A stretch of DNA of 58,099 nt, from positions 1 through 58,099 of the forward strand of contig JAAWDX010000013.1 in the NCBI GenBank assembly GCA_022794035.1. Direction: 5' to 3'. Made by a program: the position numbers and the translations under genes. This stretch comes from Lachnospiraceae bacterium (lineage in GTDB: Bacteria > Bacillota > Clostridia > Lachnospirales > Bianqueaceae). How positions within the stretch are numbered: the first letter of the stretch is position 1; each line of letters opens with the position of its first letter. The notes beneath the pieces are model-generated. The model made no database searches and was not told the DNA's origin. It saw nothing but the letters and a program-made list of their open reading frames with translations. Shown here in pieces: positions 8,247 to 17,193 of the stretch.

Positions 8247-10346
8247 TTAATCTGGCATCGGCATCCTTTTGAGATCGCCGCCGCCTGAAAAGCCTCCTCC
8301 AACCCATGTTCTAAACCGATACCCTTCTGTTGCTACAAAATAGAATATCTTATCCGGATTCATCGCATGGGCCTGTGTTATTTCTTTGCCTTCTGCTATA
8401 GTCGTTATTTCCTTTTTCAGCACACTGCTCATCTGATTGCCTAACGGGTGTCCTTGCGAATCATCCTCTTCATTATATACAAAGCAGAGTATCAGAATAT
8501 CCGGCCCCTCTCCATTCTGCTTTCCAATTGCATAGCATTCTTTTACATACGGTTTTATCTCCGGCAGCTGCTCCAGCAGCTCATAGCCCCAGTCGGTGAT
8601 CTCCCAGTCTTCAATATTCACCTCCGGGAATTCAACCTCCATGCAGCGGGCAATCATTTCTTTTGCTGATAGATCTCTGGGCATATTTATCGGAATCGCT
8701 CTTTCTACCTCACTGCTTTGTCCTTCGCTATGACTCTCGTTCTCATTTTCCTCCGCACCGCCTGCGTCAAGACACCTGCCGATTTCCTCAAGCGCCTGCT
8801 GGTACGCCGTTTCAAGCGAGTCTGTCTGTCCAAAAATATATTCCTCTATCTCCCTTGTCATGCAGCAGTGCAGCTGCCACTCCGGAAGCAGCGCCTTGTC
8901 GATATGTGACAGTATGTCTTCCAGCTTCCCTCTCGTCTCACTTGTCATTGGTTTAATCGTATAAGCATCGCCAAGCCAATTCTCTCCCTCCGGCACGCGA
9001 TCCGGCGGGAAATTGCCCATCATCGGATAGAATTCATACTGCGTTTCACACAGATCATCCAGCATTTCATTCGTAGTACTGCGGTTAACGCTTATATCAA
9101 AATGCATAAACCTCTTGGTATCCGCCAAGCATTTAATCAGCTGATATCCAGCCTCTTCATTGGGGGCGTCCTTGACAACAGCCCCCCAGCTTGTTACCTG
9201 GGCCGTGTACCCCTGGGCATTTTCCCTTGCCGGGATCCCAACTAAAACAAATTCTTCATTTCGATCTGAATAGCGCGATTCATAATATCCGCTCTGCGCG
9301 GCAAAAGAATGCATGAAATAACTGGAATTGCCTCCCTCCGCAAAACACCCCGTCTGATCATGAAACTCTTCAAAAGCATCCAACATCTCTGAAACTGCTA
9401 AATTATTAATTTTCCCGTACCGGGAAAACCTTTCATTTAAAAAGCCCTGATTCTCGCTTGCCATTTGCTTTAGTTCATCCTGTGACATTCCGTAATCATT
9501 GATGAGATAGGCCTTATACAGCTCGGCCAGCCGGCTAAAATAATCAAATTCCAGCTTTGCCTCTCCGGTCTCATAGTCAAGCAAAGAAACCCCGCTGGCG
9601 GCATCAAACAGCACATATGCATAATCATTCCACATATTAGAAAACTGCAGCATCAGCATCTCACTTTCATCCCGCTGCTCATTCCACAGATCAGTAAACT
9701 TAGTGACCATTTCATGATAGGTTTCTTCTCCCGTTAGCGGCAGGTCATGCTGCTGCAAAGACTCCTTGGAGGACATCAGTATGTTCATATTAAAGGTTAG
9801 CGGAAAGATGTACTGTTTGCCCTGCACAAGACCGCTCCGCAGTACAGCGGAAAAATACTCCTCTCCTGTATAAATTTCATCCTGTTCAAAATAGGGCATT
9901 AAGTCTGCAAACATCCCCTGCTCCATATAAGGATACAGGCAGTAATCCTCCGACGTATACGAACCAATGACTACATCCGGCCCTCTCTTTCCGCTCTCCT
10001 TTTCCTCCTGTACCTGCTGCAGAAGAGCAGCTGTCGTAGAAAAAAAGGTGATTTCAACAGGCAGCGAACTCGTCTTTTTAAATTCCTCTATGGCATCATA
10101 ATACATATACCCTTCCTCTCCCCAGAGCAGGGCATGTGACAAAAATTCCCCGATCGAATACCGCGTCTGATAATAGCTTTCACCATAATTTGTCATCACT
10201 TCATTGCCCACAACATAGACAACTAGAGCATTTTCATTTTCATTACTTGCTTCTATATTTATCTCTTCTTCTTTTTCTCTCCCACATCCCATTAACAAAA
10301 ACGAGAGAATTAAAATCATGCTAATAATTATATTTTTTCTCTTCAT
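8247..10346 (-). CDS. Solute-binding-protein-like lipoprotein with extra C-terminal domain
   Basis: A 699-residue lipoprotein starting at MKRKNIII (GGGGA site nine bases upstream; the in-frame GTG at 10361 lacks one), with lipobox LLMGC. Residues about 45-520 resemble family 1 extracellular solute-binding proteins: an early strand-rich lobe, a VVIGSYTSEDYCLYPYMEQG segment, AAQSGYYESRY, and a typical late segment in which the protein is compared over 'tracks'. After a Glu/Asn/Ser-rich linker (around residues 545-560) comes a ~140-residue domain duplicated as the separate downstream gene. No permease or ATPase genes are adjacent, so it is not an ordinary transporter component; sensing or binding at the cell surface is more likely. 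Confidence 0.72.
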   Translation of the reverse strand: MKRKNIIISMILILSFLLMGCGREKEEEINIEASNENENALVVYVVGNEVMTNYGESYYQTRYSIGEFLSHALLWGEEGYMYYDAIEEFKKTSSLPVEITFFSTTAALLQQVQEEKESGKRGPDVVIGSYTSEDYCLYPYMEQGMFADLMPYFEQDEIYTGEEYFSAVLRSGLVQGKQYIFPLTFNMNILMSSKESLQQHDLPLTGEETYHEMVTKFTDLWNEQRDESEMLMLQFSNMWNDYAYVLFDAASGVSLLDYETGEAKLEFDYFSRLAELYKAYLINDYGMSQDELKQMASENQGFLNERFSRYGKINNLAVSEMLDAFEEFHDQTGCFAEGGNSSYFMHSFAAQSGYYESRYSDRNEEFVLVGIPARENAQGYTAQVTSWGAVVKDAPNEEAGYQLIKCLADTKRFMHFDISVNRSTTNEMLDDLCETQYEFYPMMGNFPPDRVPEGENWLGDAYTIKPMTSETRGKLEDILSHIDKALLPEWQLHCCMTREIEEYIFGQTDSLETAYQQALEEIGRCLDAGGAEENENESHSEGQSSEVERAIPINMPRDLSAKEMIARCMEVEFPEVNIEDWEITDWGYELLEQLPEIKPYVKECYAIGKQNGEGPDILILCFVYNEEDDSQGHPLGNQMSSVLKKEITTIAEGKEITQAHAMNPDKIFYFVATEGYRFRTWVGGGFSGGGDLKRMPMPD

Positions 10347-10449
10347 CACACTTTTCCCCACAACTTGTTTTTGTTTAATTATACCATATATTTATATAAT
10401 ATCAATATATTTTTATTTGTTTTGTCTATCTTTTACCCTTGTTACTCTC

Positions 10450-10478
10450 TTGCCAACCGCCCTTCCTTATGCTATACT
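10450..10478 (+). promoter_or_regulatory. Sigma-A promoter of the erm leader
   Basis: TTGCCA (10450-10455) and TATACT (10473-10478) have a 17-base spacer. Transcription would begin near 10485, just ahead of the leader-peptide ribosome binding site. Confidence 0.85.
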
Positions 10479-10507
10479 TAATTAAAATATCGAAGGAGGA
10501 TTTGTAA

Positions 10508-10549
10508 GTGGGTATTTGTGTAATTCGCATTCGCATCCAGGGGCAATAA
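10508..10549 (+). CDS. Leader peptide of the Erm-type methyltransferase gene
   Basis: A 13-codon frame with a GTG start, MGICVIRIRIQGQ, preceded by GAAGGAGG nine bases upstream. Leader peptides of inducible erm genes are short frames of this kind whose translation stalls when a macrolide occupies the ribosome; several contain arginine-rich stall motifs such as RLR, and here IRIR fills that position. Codons 4-8 (10517-10529) are complementary to 10592-10603, so a stalled ribosome would change the fold of the leader RNA. The start is GTG, and the frame is too short for automatic gene finders. Confidence 0.72.
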   Translation: MGICVIRIRIQGQ

Positions 10550-10714
10550 AAGCAGATAAACCATCTCATGATGCTTGAGGTCTTTTTTGCGTGCGAATAC
10601 ACAGAGCTGACAACCTCTAAAGACATGCGTCTATGCTAAGACCATCGTCTTATTTTGTCTTATTTTGTTGCATGTGCAGGCATACTCAACCCATGGGTAT
10701 GGCCTGCTTTTTTT
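10517..10714 (+). promoter_or_regulatory. Ribosome-controlled attenuator upstream of the Erm-type gene
   Basis: The leader contains alternative pairings. TGTGTAATTCGCA (10517-10529, inside the peptide frame) can pair with TGCGAATACACA (10592-10603, one bulged base); GAGGT (10577-10581) can pair with ACCTC (10613-10617); and an intrinsic terminator lies at 10676-10714, 40 bases before the methyltransferase start. The expected logic is: free ribosome, terminator forms; drug-stalled ribosome, upstream pairing is broken and an antiterminator forms. This parallels transcriptional attenuation described for ermK-type genes. The exact fold is inferred by eye. Confidence 0.65.
10676..10714 (+). terminator. 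Intrinsic terminator in the Erm leader
   Basis: GCAGGC-ATAC pairs with GTAT-GGCCTGC and is followed by seven T. It lies between the promoter and the start of the methyltransferase gene, so it must act conditionally. Confidence 0.82.
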
Positions 10715-10756
10715 GCCTTTATTTTGAATTCTATAAAATAAATCAGGAGGCAAAGC

Positions 10757-11524
10757 ATGCAAAAAACATCTAGCTGTATTCATCATTCACAGAATTTTAT
10801 TACCAGCCGCTATCTTCTTAACCGCATTGTATCTCTCAGTACCATCAATAAAGACGATACTGTACTTGAAATCGGCACAGGCAAAGGACATTTAACTGAA
10901 ATCCTGGCCCAAAAGGCCGGCACTGTTTATTCCATAGAGCTTGATCAAAGGCTATTTTGCTATTCACAGAAAAAATTAGCTTCTCATCATAATATCAAGC
11001 TCATTCAAGGCGATTTTTTAACCTACCGCCTGCCGACCCGCGGTGCCTACAAGGTTTTTGCTAATATCCCCTATAATCTCACGACCCAGATCATCGATAA
11101 GCTGACCGGCGCACCGAATCCCCCTGCGGAAATATGGCTGATCATGGAAAAAGGAGCGGCCAAGCGTTTTGCCGGTCTATCTAAAGAGACGCAGAAATCC
11201 CTTTTATTAAAGCCACAGTGGCAGATGAAAATTTTATATCATTTTCGCAGAGAGGACTTTCATCCCTCACCTGCCGTGGACTCCGTTTTGCTGCATTTTT
11301 CTCGCAAAGAAAAGCCCGACCTGTCGGCCAGCGAATATGCTGCTTATCAGCGTTTTATTGCGCATTCTATGCGCTATGGACTTTGCTCAAAAAAAGGGCT
11401 GCTCACTCCGAGGCAGGTGCGCACAGCTCTTCATCTGGCAGGTCTTCCTTTCGCTCATGAAAGCGGCATCACGCTTTATGTTCAGTGGCTTTGCTTATTT
11501 CGGTATTACCGCAAGCAAAAGTAA
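10757..11524 (+). CDS. erm: Erm-type 23S rRNA (adenine-N6) methyltransferase
   Basis: A 255-residue SAM-dependent methyltransferase of the Erm/KsgA family. It begins with the Erm-type segment HSQNFITSRYLLNRI, has the SAM loop EIGTGKGHL (residues 38-46), SIELD, and the catalytic NIPYNLTT (103-110). The later segment MEKGAAKRF and the C-terminal helical part (HPSPAVDSVLLHFSRK) resemble the ErmD/Erm34 branch more than ErmB. KsgA is unlikely because that family has NLPY and its length is about 270-290. The enzyme should dimethylate A2058 of 23S rRNA, blocking macrolides, lincosamides and streptogramin B. Start has the site CAGGAGG. The subclass and its resistance phenotype cannot be settled from sequence alone. 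Confidence 0.88.
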   Translation: MQKTSSCIHHSQNFITSRYLLNRIVSLSTINKDDTVLEIGTGKGHLTEILAQKAGTVYSIELDQRLFCYSQKKLASHHNIKLIQGDFLTYRLPTRGAYKVFANIPYNLTTQIIDKLTGAPNPPAEIWLIMEKGAAKRFAGLSKETQKSLLLKPQWQMKILYHFRREDFHPSPAVDSVLLHFSRKEKPDLSASEYAAYQRFIAHSMRYGLCSKKGLLTPRQVRTALHLAGLPFAHESGITLYVQWLCLFRYYRKQK

Positions 11525-11567
11525 AACCATTGTTTTTATCCTACGGCTGGCATCCGCAGGCAGAATC

Positions 11568-11576
11568 TGCTATAAT
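11568..11576 (+). promoter_or_regulatory. Extended -10 promoter of the LytTR/GHKL two-component system
   Basis: TGC-TATAAT forms an extended -10 element 33 bases before the regulator's start codon. No good -35 hexamer is seen, which is compatible with an extended -10 promoter. Confidence 0.55.
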
Positions 11577-11608
11577 GCGTTTAATGAAATTAAAAAGGAG
11601 GAATCCGC

Positions 11609-12325
11609 ATGCGTATCGCTATCTGTGACGATCAGCCTCTGCAGCTAAGCCTGCTGCAGGCGCAGTGCCGGCGCTGGGGGCAAGGCTGCGGCGAGGCAGT
11701 GGAGCTTTTGAGCTTTGCCAGTGCCGAAAGCTTTCTCTTTGCCTATGAGACCGATAAGCAGATTGATCTGCTGCTGCTCGACATCCAGATGCCCGGCCTC
11801 TCCGGCATGCAGCTGGCGCAGAAGCTGCGGCAGAGCCGGGACTCTCTTACGCTGGCGCTCATCACTGCTACTCCCGATTTTGTCCTGCAGGGCTACGAGG
11901 TAAGCGCGCTGGCCTATCTGCTCAAGCCGGTTTCTGATGAAGCGCTTTTTGCGCTGCTAGACCGGGTCAAAGCGCAGCGCGTTCCGCCCTCGGTGCTCAT
12001 CGATCATGACGGCATCACGGAGCGCGTTCCTCTTTCTGATATTATATATCTTGAAAGTGCCGGGCATAATACCCGTATCGTCTGCACGCAGCAGAGCATC
12101 GAAAGTCCGCATGTGCTCAGCTATTTTGAAGCGCAGCTGGCAGAGCAGTTTCCCGGCCGCTTCCACCGCTGCCACCGCTGCTATCTGATCCATCTGGCGC
12201 ATGCCGCCTCGCTGCACAAAAAAGAAGTGATCCTCGAGCCCGATTATCATATCCCTGTTGCCCGCGGCCGCTTTGAGCCGCTAAGTCTCGCCTATATGGC
12301 CTATTACCGAAACATGCAATCATGA
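11609..12325 (+). CDS. LytTR-family response regulator (AgrA-like)
   Basis: A 238-residue response regulator. The receiver domain (about 1-120) has the acidic pair CDD at 6-8, the phospho-acceptor in LLLLDIQMPG (Asp58) and the conserved Lys in YLLKPV. The C-terminal half (about 130-235) is a LytTR DNA-binding domain, with LSDIIYLES and the FHRCHRCYLIHL segment. It overlaps the kinase start by four bases (ATGA) and has an AAAGGAGG site. It likely controls the ABC exporter downstream, where a direct repeat of suitable spacing occurs (13455-13487). Confidence 0.92.
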   Translation: MRIAICDDQPLQLSLLQAQCRRWGQGCGEAVELLSFASAESFLFAYETDKQIDLLLLDIQMPGLSGMQLAQKLRQSRDSLTLALITATPDFVLQGYEVSALAYLLKPVSDEALFALLDRVKAQRVPPSVLIDHDGITERVPLSDIIYLESAGHNTRIVCTQQSIESPHVLSYFEAQLAEQFPGRFHRCHRCYLIHLAHAASLHKKEVILEPDYHIPVARGRFEPLSLAYMAYYRNMQS

Positions 12326-13452
12326 TATTTTCTCTGTTTTTTATTACGGCTCTTGCCGTCTATCTTCTTTTTGCCATCGGCTCGGTTCATCCGGGAAAGC
12401 TTAAAAATGCCATTTTCTTTTTATTGCTTTTCTTGGCGGCCGCTTCCGGCGGCCTGCTTTCTGTGCTATATTCAGCTGCCCCCTATATCGGCTGGTGCAT
12501 CCTTGGCCTTCTTTTGTTTGGCTTTGATCTTTTTTATGATGAAGAGGGCCTTTTGCATCAATGGCCCTATCTGACGGTCCTTTGGCTCGGCAGCCTGCTT
12601 CTGCTCCTGACCGGCACCGTGCTTTTGCTGCCGGCGCTGCTCTGCCTCGTACTCGCCGTCTACCGGCGCGAGCTGAAGCAGCCGGTTTCCTATATCAAGC
12701 TGCTGCTTTTAACTGTTTTGGCGCTGCTGCCCCTTTCCTTGCCCCTGCGGGGCGCTCTGCTGCTTCTGCTGCTGACCGCGCTGGAGCTGACGCGCCATGG
12801 CTATCAGGCCAATTTTGAACGCAGCACGCGGGCGTTTCAGCAGCGGGTGCTGACGCAGCAATATGATGAGATCAAGCAGATGTACCTCAATATGCGCGGC
12901 TGGCGGCATGATTATCACAGCCACATTCAGAGCATCAAGGCCTATCTGGCGCTGGGGCAGCTGCCGCAGGCGCAGGCCTATCTGGAGGAGCTGGACGCCG
13001 ATCTTTCCCATGTGGAGCAGTATATCCGCAGCGGCCACCTGATGGTGGATGCGATTTTGAACAGCAAGCTGAGCCTGGCGGAAAAGGCGCTGATCCGCGT
13101 GGACTGCACGGCGCAGCTGCCGGAGCAGCTGGCGCTCTCCGATGTGGATCTTTGCGTACTGCTGGGCAATCTGCTGGATAACGCCATCGAGGCCTGCGAG
13201 CAGATCGAGCCGGACGCGCGCTTTTTGCGCGTCTATATGACGGTGCATAAAAAGCAGCTCTATCTTTCGGTGCAAAATGCAGCCAAGGAAATCCTCAATT
13301 TCAACGAGCGCCACTACATCACCTCCAAGCGCGGCCATCACGGACTGGGCATGCTGCGCGTAAAGCTCTTGGTTGATAAGTACGAAGGGTATCTGAACCT
13401 GCAGAACGAGCCCGGCATTTTCGCCGCTGAGGTCACGCTGCCCAATCCCTAA
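12322..13452 (+). CDS. GHKL sensor histidine kinase (AgrC-like)
   Basis: A 376-residue membrane kinase. Residues 1-165 form about five to six hydrophobic helices with little extracytoplasmic sequence, as in AgrC/VirS-type receptors. The cytoplasmic part has the H-box WRHDYHSHIQSIKAYL, the N-box LLGNLLDNAIEACEQ and a G-box (HHGLGMLRVKLLVDKY). It probably phosphorylates the overlapping response regulator. No AgrB/AgrD-type peptide genes are present, so the signal is not evident; the neighbouring exporter suggests peptide or antimicrobial sensing. Confidence 0.9.
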   Translation: MIFSLFFITALAVYLLFAIGSVHPGKLKNAIFFLLLFLAAASGGLLSVLYSAAPYIGWCILGLLLFGFDLFYDEEGLLHQWPYLTVLWLGSLLLLLTGTVLLLPALLCLVLAVYRRELKQPVSYIKLLLLTVLALLPLSLPLRGALLLLLLTALELTRHGYQANFERSTRAFQQRVLTQQYDEIKQMYLNMRGWRHDYHSHIQSIKAYLALGQLPQAQAYLEELDADLSHVEQYIRSGHLMVDAILNSKLSLAEKALIRVDCTAQLPEQLALSDVDLCVLLGNLLDNAIEACEQIEPDARFLRVYMTVHKKQLYLSVQNAAKEILNFNERHYITSKRGHHGLGMLRVKLLVDKYEGYLNLQNEPGIFAAEVTLPNP

Positions 13453-13454
13453 CC

Positions 13455-13487
13455 TGCGATTCATGCGCCCCACATGCAGTTCATGCA
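13455..13487 (+). promoter_or_regulatory. Direct repeat, possible LytTR operator for the ABC exporter
   Basis: TGCGATTCATGCG (13455-13467) and TGCAGTTCATGCA (13475-13487) match at 11 of 13 positions with a 20-base period. AgrA-type LytTR regulators bind pairs of ~9-bp direct repeats about two helical turns apart. The repeat sits just upstream of a TATACT -10 (13517-13522) that has no good -35, as expected for an activated promoter. Confidence 0.5.
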
Positions 13488-13554
13488 AAAAACTGCTGCG
13501 CGGGCGCTCTTTTTGTTATACTCGCCTCATCTTATTCAAGGAGGTTTTAACGCC

Positions 13555-15360
13555 ATGACATATAACCACTCGTATTCGATCTGGCAAAACGTCTGGTACT
13601 GCGCAAGGCGCGTCATTCATCAGACCGGCTGCCGCTATTATCTGCCTGCCGTTTTGGTCATGCTGGCCACCGCGCTGCTCCCCTTTGCCGCCGCGTTCTT
13701 TCCGAGTACATTGATTCGCATTTTAACACAGGGCGCCAGCGCCCAAACCGCTTTTGTCACCATTCTTGGGTTTGTGCTGCTGCTCGGCTCTCTTACGCTG
13801 ATCGCCTCACTCGCCCGGACGTACCGCGACCGCGCTATTTTAAGCTTTCGCCTTCATGATACCGCTCTGTATGAAAAGCTGATGAGCTTTTCCTATTCGT
13901 ACCTGGAAACCAAACAAGCGAATCAGGATAAGGTTGCCGCCGGTAGGGCGCACTATTCCGGCAGTCAGCAAGGCATTGAAAAAACAGTGCAATGTCCTGT
14001 TGATATTGCAGGCGCGCTGCTGAGCATCATTCTGTACGCTTTAGTGACCGCTTCCCTGCATCCGCTGCTTGTTATTGTGCTGCTTGCCTGCTCCTGCATT
14101 CAGGCGGTCTTCATTTCTAAAAACGTGCCCTTTCAGCGCCGCATCATCGAAGAAAGCAATGATACCGAGCAGCAGTATACGCTTACGGCAAGCCAATGCA
14201 TTCAGGCGAAGACGGCGAAAGATATCCGCCTGTATCATACCGACGCCTGGTTCCGTGACAAATTATACAGCTATACTAAGACACTGTCCTCTCTGCGGAG
14301 CCGTGCTCATCTGCGGCATTTCGGTATTCAGTCTATCGGCCGTCTGGCTGTGCTGCTGCGCGATTTAACCTGCTATGGGTATTTGATTTATCAGGTGACG
14401 CAGGGGCTGGATTTGGCTGCCTTTACACTGTATCTTTCTATTTTCGCCGGATTCACCGGTTATTTTGAGACCATCGTACAAAGGTATTGGGACCTCTCAG
14501 ACACTAATGAATTTATTACCTCCTTCCGCAATTATTTGGAGGAGCCCAGCCATGCCGTGCTGACAGGGAGCCGCTCTGTACCGGTCGGTTCGCACAGCTT
14601 CACCTTCGAGGATGTGAGCTTCTGCTATGCAGAAAGCGATACGCCTACGCTTGAGCATTTTAATCTGACAATCCGGCAGGGTGAGAATCTGGCGCTCGTA
14701 GGCCTTAACGGCGCGGGCAAAACCACGCTGATCAAGCTGCTCTGCGGCCTTTATAAGCCAACCTCCGGCCGCATTTTGATGGATGGCATTGATATTCAGG
14801 AGTTCGAGGCTGATGCCTATTACCGCGCTATGGGGGTCGTTTTTCAGGATGATTTTTCCGCCGCTTTTCCGCTTAGCGAGAATGTGACCGGCCTGCCTGA
14901 CGGCGAGGAGGATGAGGAAAGGCTGTGGGAGGCGCTTAGCTCTGCCGGCCTTGCCGATAAAATCAAATCGTATCCAAATCATATCCACACGCGTTTGTAT
15001 CAGGATATTGATCCTAACGGTATTTTGCTTTCCGGCGGAGAAATGCAGCGGCTGATGCTGGCGCGGGCGCTCTATAAGGCTGCGGACACACTGATATTGG
15101 ATGAGCCTACTGCGGCGCTGGATCCGCTGGCAGAGGCGGATATGTATGCCAAATATCATCAGATGACGCAGGGCAAAACGACTCTCTTTATTTCGCACCG
15201 GCTGAGCTCTACTCAGTTTTGTGACCGTATCATTTTCTTGGAAAACGGACGCATTGCCGAAGAAGGATCGCACGAGCAGCTGCTGCGTGCAGGCGGCTTA
15301 TATGCCGATCTGTTCCGCACGCAGGCCAGCTATTATCAGGAGGAGGTGCCTGCCTTATGA
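13555..15360 (+). CDS. ABC exporter half-transporter, subunit 1
   Basis: A 601-residue fused membrane-ATPase protein. I chose MTYNHSYS because it has an AAGGAGG site; the 27 upstream in-frame codons cover the promoter. The N-terminal ~310 residues carry six predicted membrane helices. The ATPase part has Walker A GLNGAGKTT (about residue 383), signature LSGGEMQRL (about 491), Walker B LILDEPTAALDP (about 512) and the H-loop ISHRLS. Its stop overlaps the start of subunit 2 (ATGA), so the two are translationally coupled and likely form a heterodimer. Substrate unknown: the upstream AgrAC-like system suggests a peptide or drug. Confidence 0.92.
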   Translation: MTYNHSYSIWQNVWYCARRVIHQTGCRYYLPAVLVMLATALLPFAAAFFPSTLIRILTQGASAQTAFVTILGFVLLLGSLTLIASLARTYRDRAILSFRLHDTALYEKLMSFSYSYLETKQANQDKVAAGRAHYSGSQQGIEKTVQCPVDIAGALLSIILYALVTASLHPLLVIVLLACSCIQAVFISKNVPFQRRIIEESNDTEQQYTLTASQCIQAKTAKDIRLYHTDAWFRDKLYSYTKTLSSLRSRAHLRHFGIQSIGRLAVLLRDLTCYGYLIYQVTQGLDLAAFTLYLSIFAGFTGYFETIVQRYWDLSDTNEFITSFRNYLEEPSHAVLTGSRSVPVGSHSFTFEDVSFCYAESDTPTLEHFNLTIRQGENLALVGLNGAGKTTLIKLLCGLYKPTSGRILMDGIDIQEFEADAYYRAMGVVFQDDFSAAFPLSENVTGLPDGEEDEERLWEALSSAGLADKIKSYPNHIHTRLYQDIDPNGILLSGGEMQRLMLARALYKAADTLILDEPTAALDPLAEADMYAKYHQMTQGKTTLFISHRLSSTQFCDRIIFLENGRIAEEGSHEQLLRAGGLYADLFRTQASYYQEEVPAL

Positions 15361-17189
15361 AACGACTAAAGCAAATTTTTTCTATCATTCACCGTCATGA
15401 CCCTTCTATTCTGCCGGTTTGCCTGCTGGCAGCGCTGCTGCAGGGCCTTATGCCGTTTGTTTCGCTGCTGTTTTCTGCACGGATTCTCGATGAGCTGCTG
15501 CTGCAAAATTTTATGCCGGCTGTTTATCTGACGGCTGCCATGCTGCTGCTTTTATTTTTCGGCGGGCTTTTGCAGGATTTTCTGCAGATGAAGGTTTCGT
15601 GCTATATAAATGAATTCTATTATCTATCGGATCTTTGGATGCATGAGCATGCGCTCACGCTGGATTATGCTTCCATCTCTACCTATAAAACGCTGGAATC
15701 TCTGCGGATGGCGCAGGAGGCTCTGCGGCAGCGCGGCGGACTGGGGAATGTGCTGGACATGCTGACTAGACTGATCTCCCATCTGTTTACCATTGTGACT
15801 TCTTTTGGACTGGTGCTGTACTTGTGCCTGCAGCCGCCGGCGCACGGCCCGTTTGCGATCCTCTCCTCCGGGCCGGTTTCCTTGCTGCTTGCTTTAACGG
15901 TCCTGACGGGACTAATCCTCTCTAATTTCTATTTTCGTAAAAAAGATCAGCAGATTCGTACTCAGCATCTGGAAGCCTCCTTCCGCTCCGATATTATTTT
16001 TCATTATTTGAACCGGGCGGTGGTGGCCAATCCGCAGGCTTTTAAAACCATTGAGCTGGGGCGTATGGCGCCGATGCTGTATCAGCGCTTCTGTCAGGAT
16101 CAGACCGAGGCCTGCGAGACCTTCCTGCTTACCTTTCCGCAGGATAAAAAGATGAACCGTTTGGACAGCCTGTTTTCTGCCCTGGTAATGCTTTTGGCCT
16201 ATGGCCTGACAGTCCTGAAAATCCTTTCTGGCGCGATTTCTGTCGGCGGTCTGCTTCAATATACCGGCGCAGTCTCCCAGTTCAGCACCGGCTTTCTGCA
16301 GCTGACCGCTACCTATCAGGATCTGATGATTTACCTTTCCAGCATCAGCTATGTGCTTGATTTCTATGAGCTGGAAAATCAGTTTGAAACCGGTCATATT
16401 CCTGTTGAGAAGCGTACCGATCATGTATATGAGCTGGAATTTCATGATGTATCCTTTGCCTATCCCGGTACGGAAAAGCAGATTTTAAAGCATGTCAGCT
16501 GCAAGCTGAATTTAAAACAGAAGATGGCTGTGGTAGGGCCTAATGGCGCGGGCAAAACTACTTTTATCAAGCTCCTGTGCCGACTGTATGAGCCCACCTC
16601 GGGCTGTATTACGCTCAATGGGATCGATATCCGCAAGTATGATTACCGCCAGTATCTGGATCTGTTTGGCATTGTATTTCAGGATTTTGCTCTTTTTCCT
16701 TATTCAATCGCCGAGAACATCGCCTCCAGCCAGACGCCGGATGAAGCGCGCATCTGGCAGGCGCTGCGCCTGGTGGAAATGGAGGACCGCGTGCGCCGCC
16801 TACCGCAGGGGCTGGATACGCCCTTATTTTCACACAGCAGCAAGGAGGGCGTTAATTTCAGCGGCGGCGAGCTGCAAAAGCTTGCCATTGCGCGCGCACT
16901 TTACAAGGATGCGCCTTTGGTAATTCTGGATGAGCCCACAGCGGCGCTGGACCCGATCAGTGAATATGAGATCTATTCTCACTTTGATACGCTCGTGCAG
17001 GATAAAACCAGCATCTTTATTTCACATCGCATGAGCAGCTGCCGCTTCTGTGAGGACATTCTGGTCTTTGAAGATGGCCGGCTGGCTGAAAGAGGCAGCC
17101 ACAGCGCTCTGCTGGCGCAGGATGGCAGCCTGTATGCCAGCATGTGGAACGCGCAGGCACAGTATTATGAATTAAATAGCGAGGAATGA
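15357..17189 (+). CDS. ABC exporter half-transporter, subunit 2
   Basis: A 610-residue partner of the preceding half-transporter. Six N-terminal membrane helices (to about residue 320) are followed by an ATPase with Walker A GPNGAGKTT (about 393), signature FSGGELQKLA (about 500), Walker B LVILDEPTAALDP (about 523) and FISHRMS. Both subunits keep the catalytic Glu after Walker B, so both sites may hydrolyse ATP. Its last ~55 codons and the following terminator are duplicated as a fragment at 19656-19858. Confidence 0.92.
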   Translation: MKRLKQIFSIIHRHDPSILPVCLLAALLQGLMPFVSLLFSARILDELLLQNFMPAVYLTAAMLLLLFFGGLLQDFLQMKVSCYINEFYYLSDLWMHEHALTLDYASISTYKTLESLRMAQEALRQRGGLGNVLDMLTRLISHLFTIVTSFGLVLYLCLQPPAHGPFAILSSGPVSLLLALTVLTGLILSNFYFRKKDQQIRTQHLEASFRSDIIFHYLNRAVVANPQAFKTIELGRMAPMLYQRFCQDQTEACETFLLTFPQDKKMNRLDSLFSALVMLLAYGLTVLKILSGAISVGGLLQYTGAVSQFSTGFLQLTATYQDLMIYLSSISYVLDFYELENQFETGHIPVEKRTDHVYELEFHDVSFAYPGTEKQILKHVSCKLNLKQKMAVVGPNGAGKTTFIKLLCRLYEPTSGCITLNGIDIRKYDYRQYLDLFGIVFQDFALFPYSIAENIASSQTPDEARIWQALRLVEMEDRVRRLPQGLDTPLFSHSSKEGVNFSGGELQKLAIARALYKDAPLVILDEPTAALDPISEYEIYSHFDTLVQDKTSIFISHRMSSCRFCEDILVFEDGRLAERGSHSALLAQDGSLYASMWNAQAQYYELNSEE

Positions 17190-17193
17190 AAAT

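Noticed and set aside
10426..10626. 66-residue minus-strand open frame over the Erm leader
   Set aside because: It is antisense to a consensus promoter, ribosome site and leader peptide on the plus strand, and its protein has no family features.
10757..11524. KsgA (16S rRNA dimethyltransferase)
   Set aside because: NIPYNLTT instead of NLPY, shorter length, Erm-type N-terminus, and an inducible leader all favour Erm.
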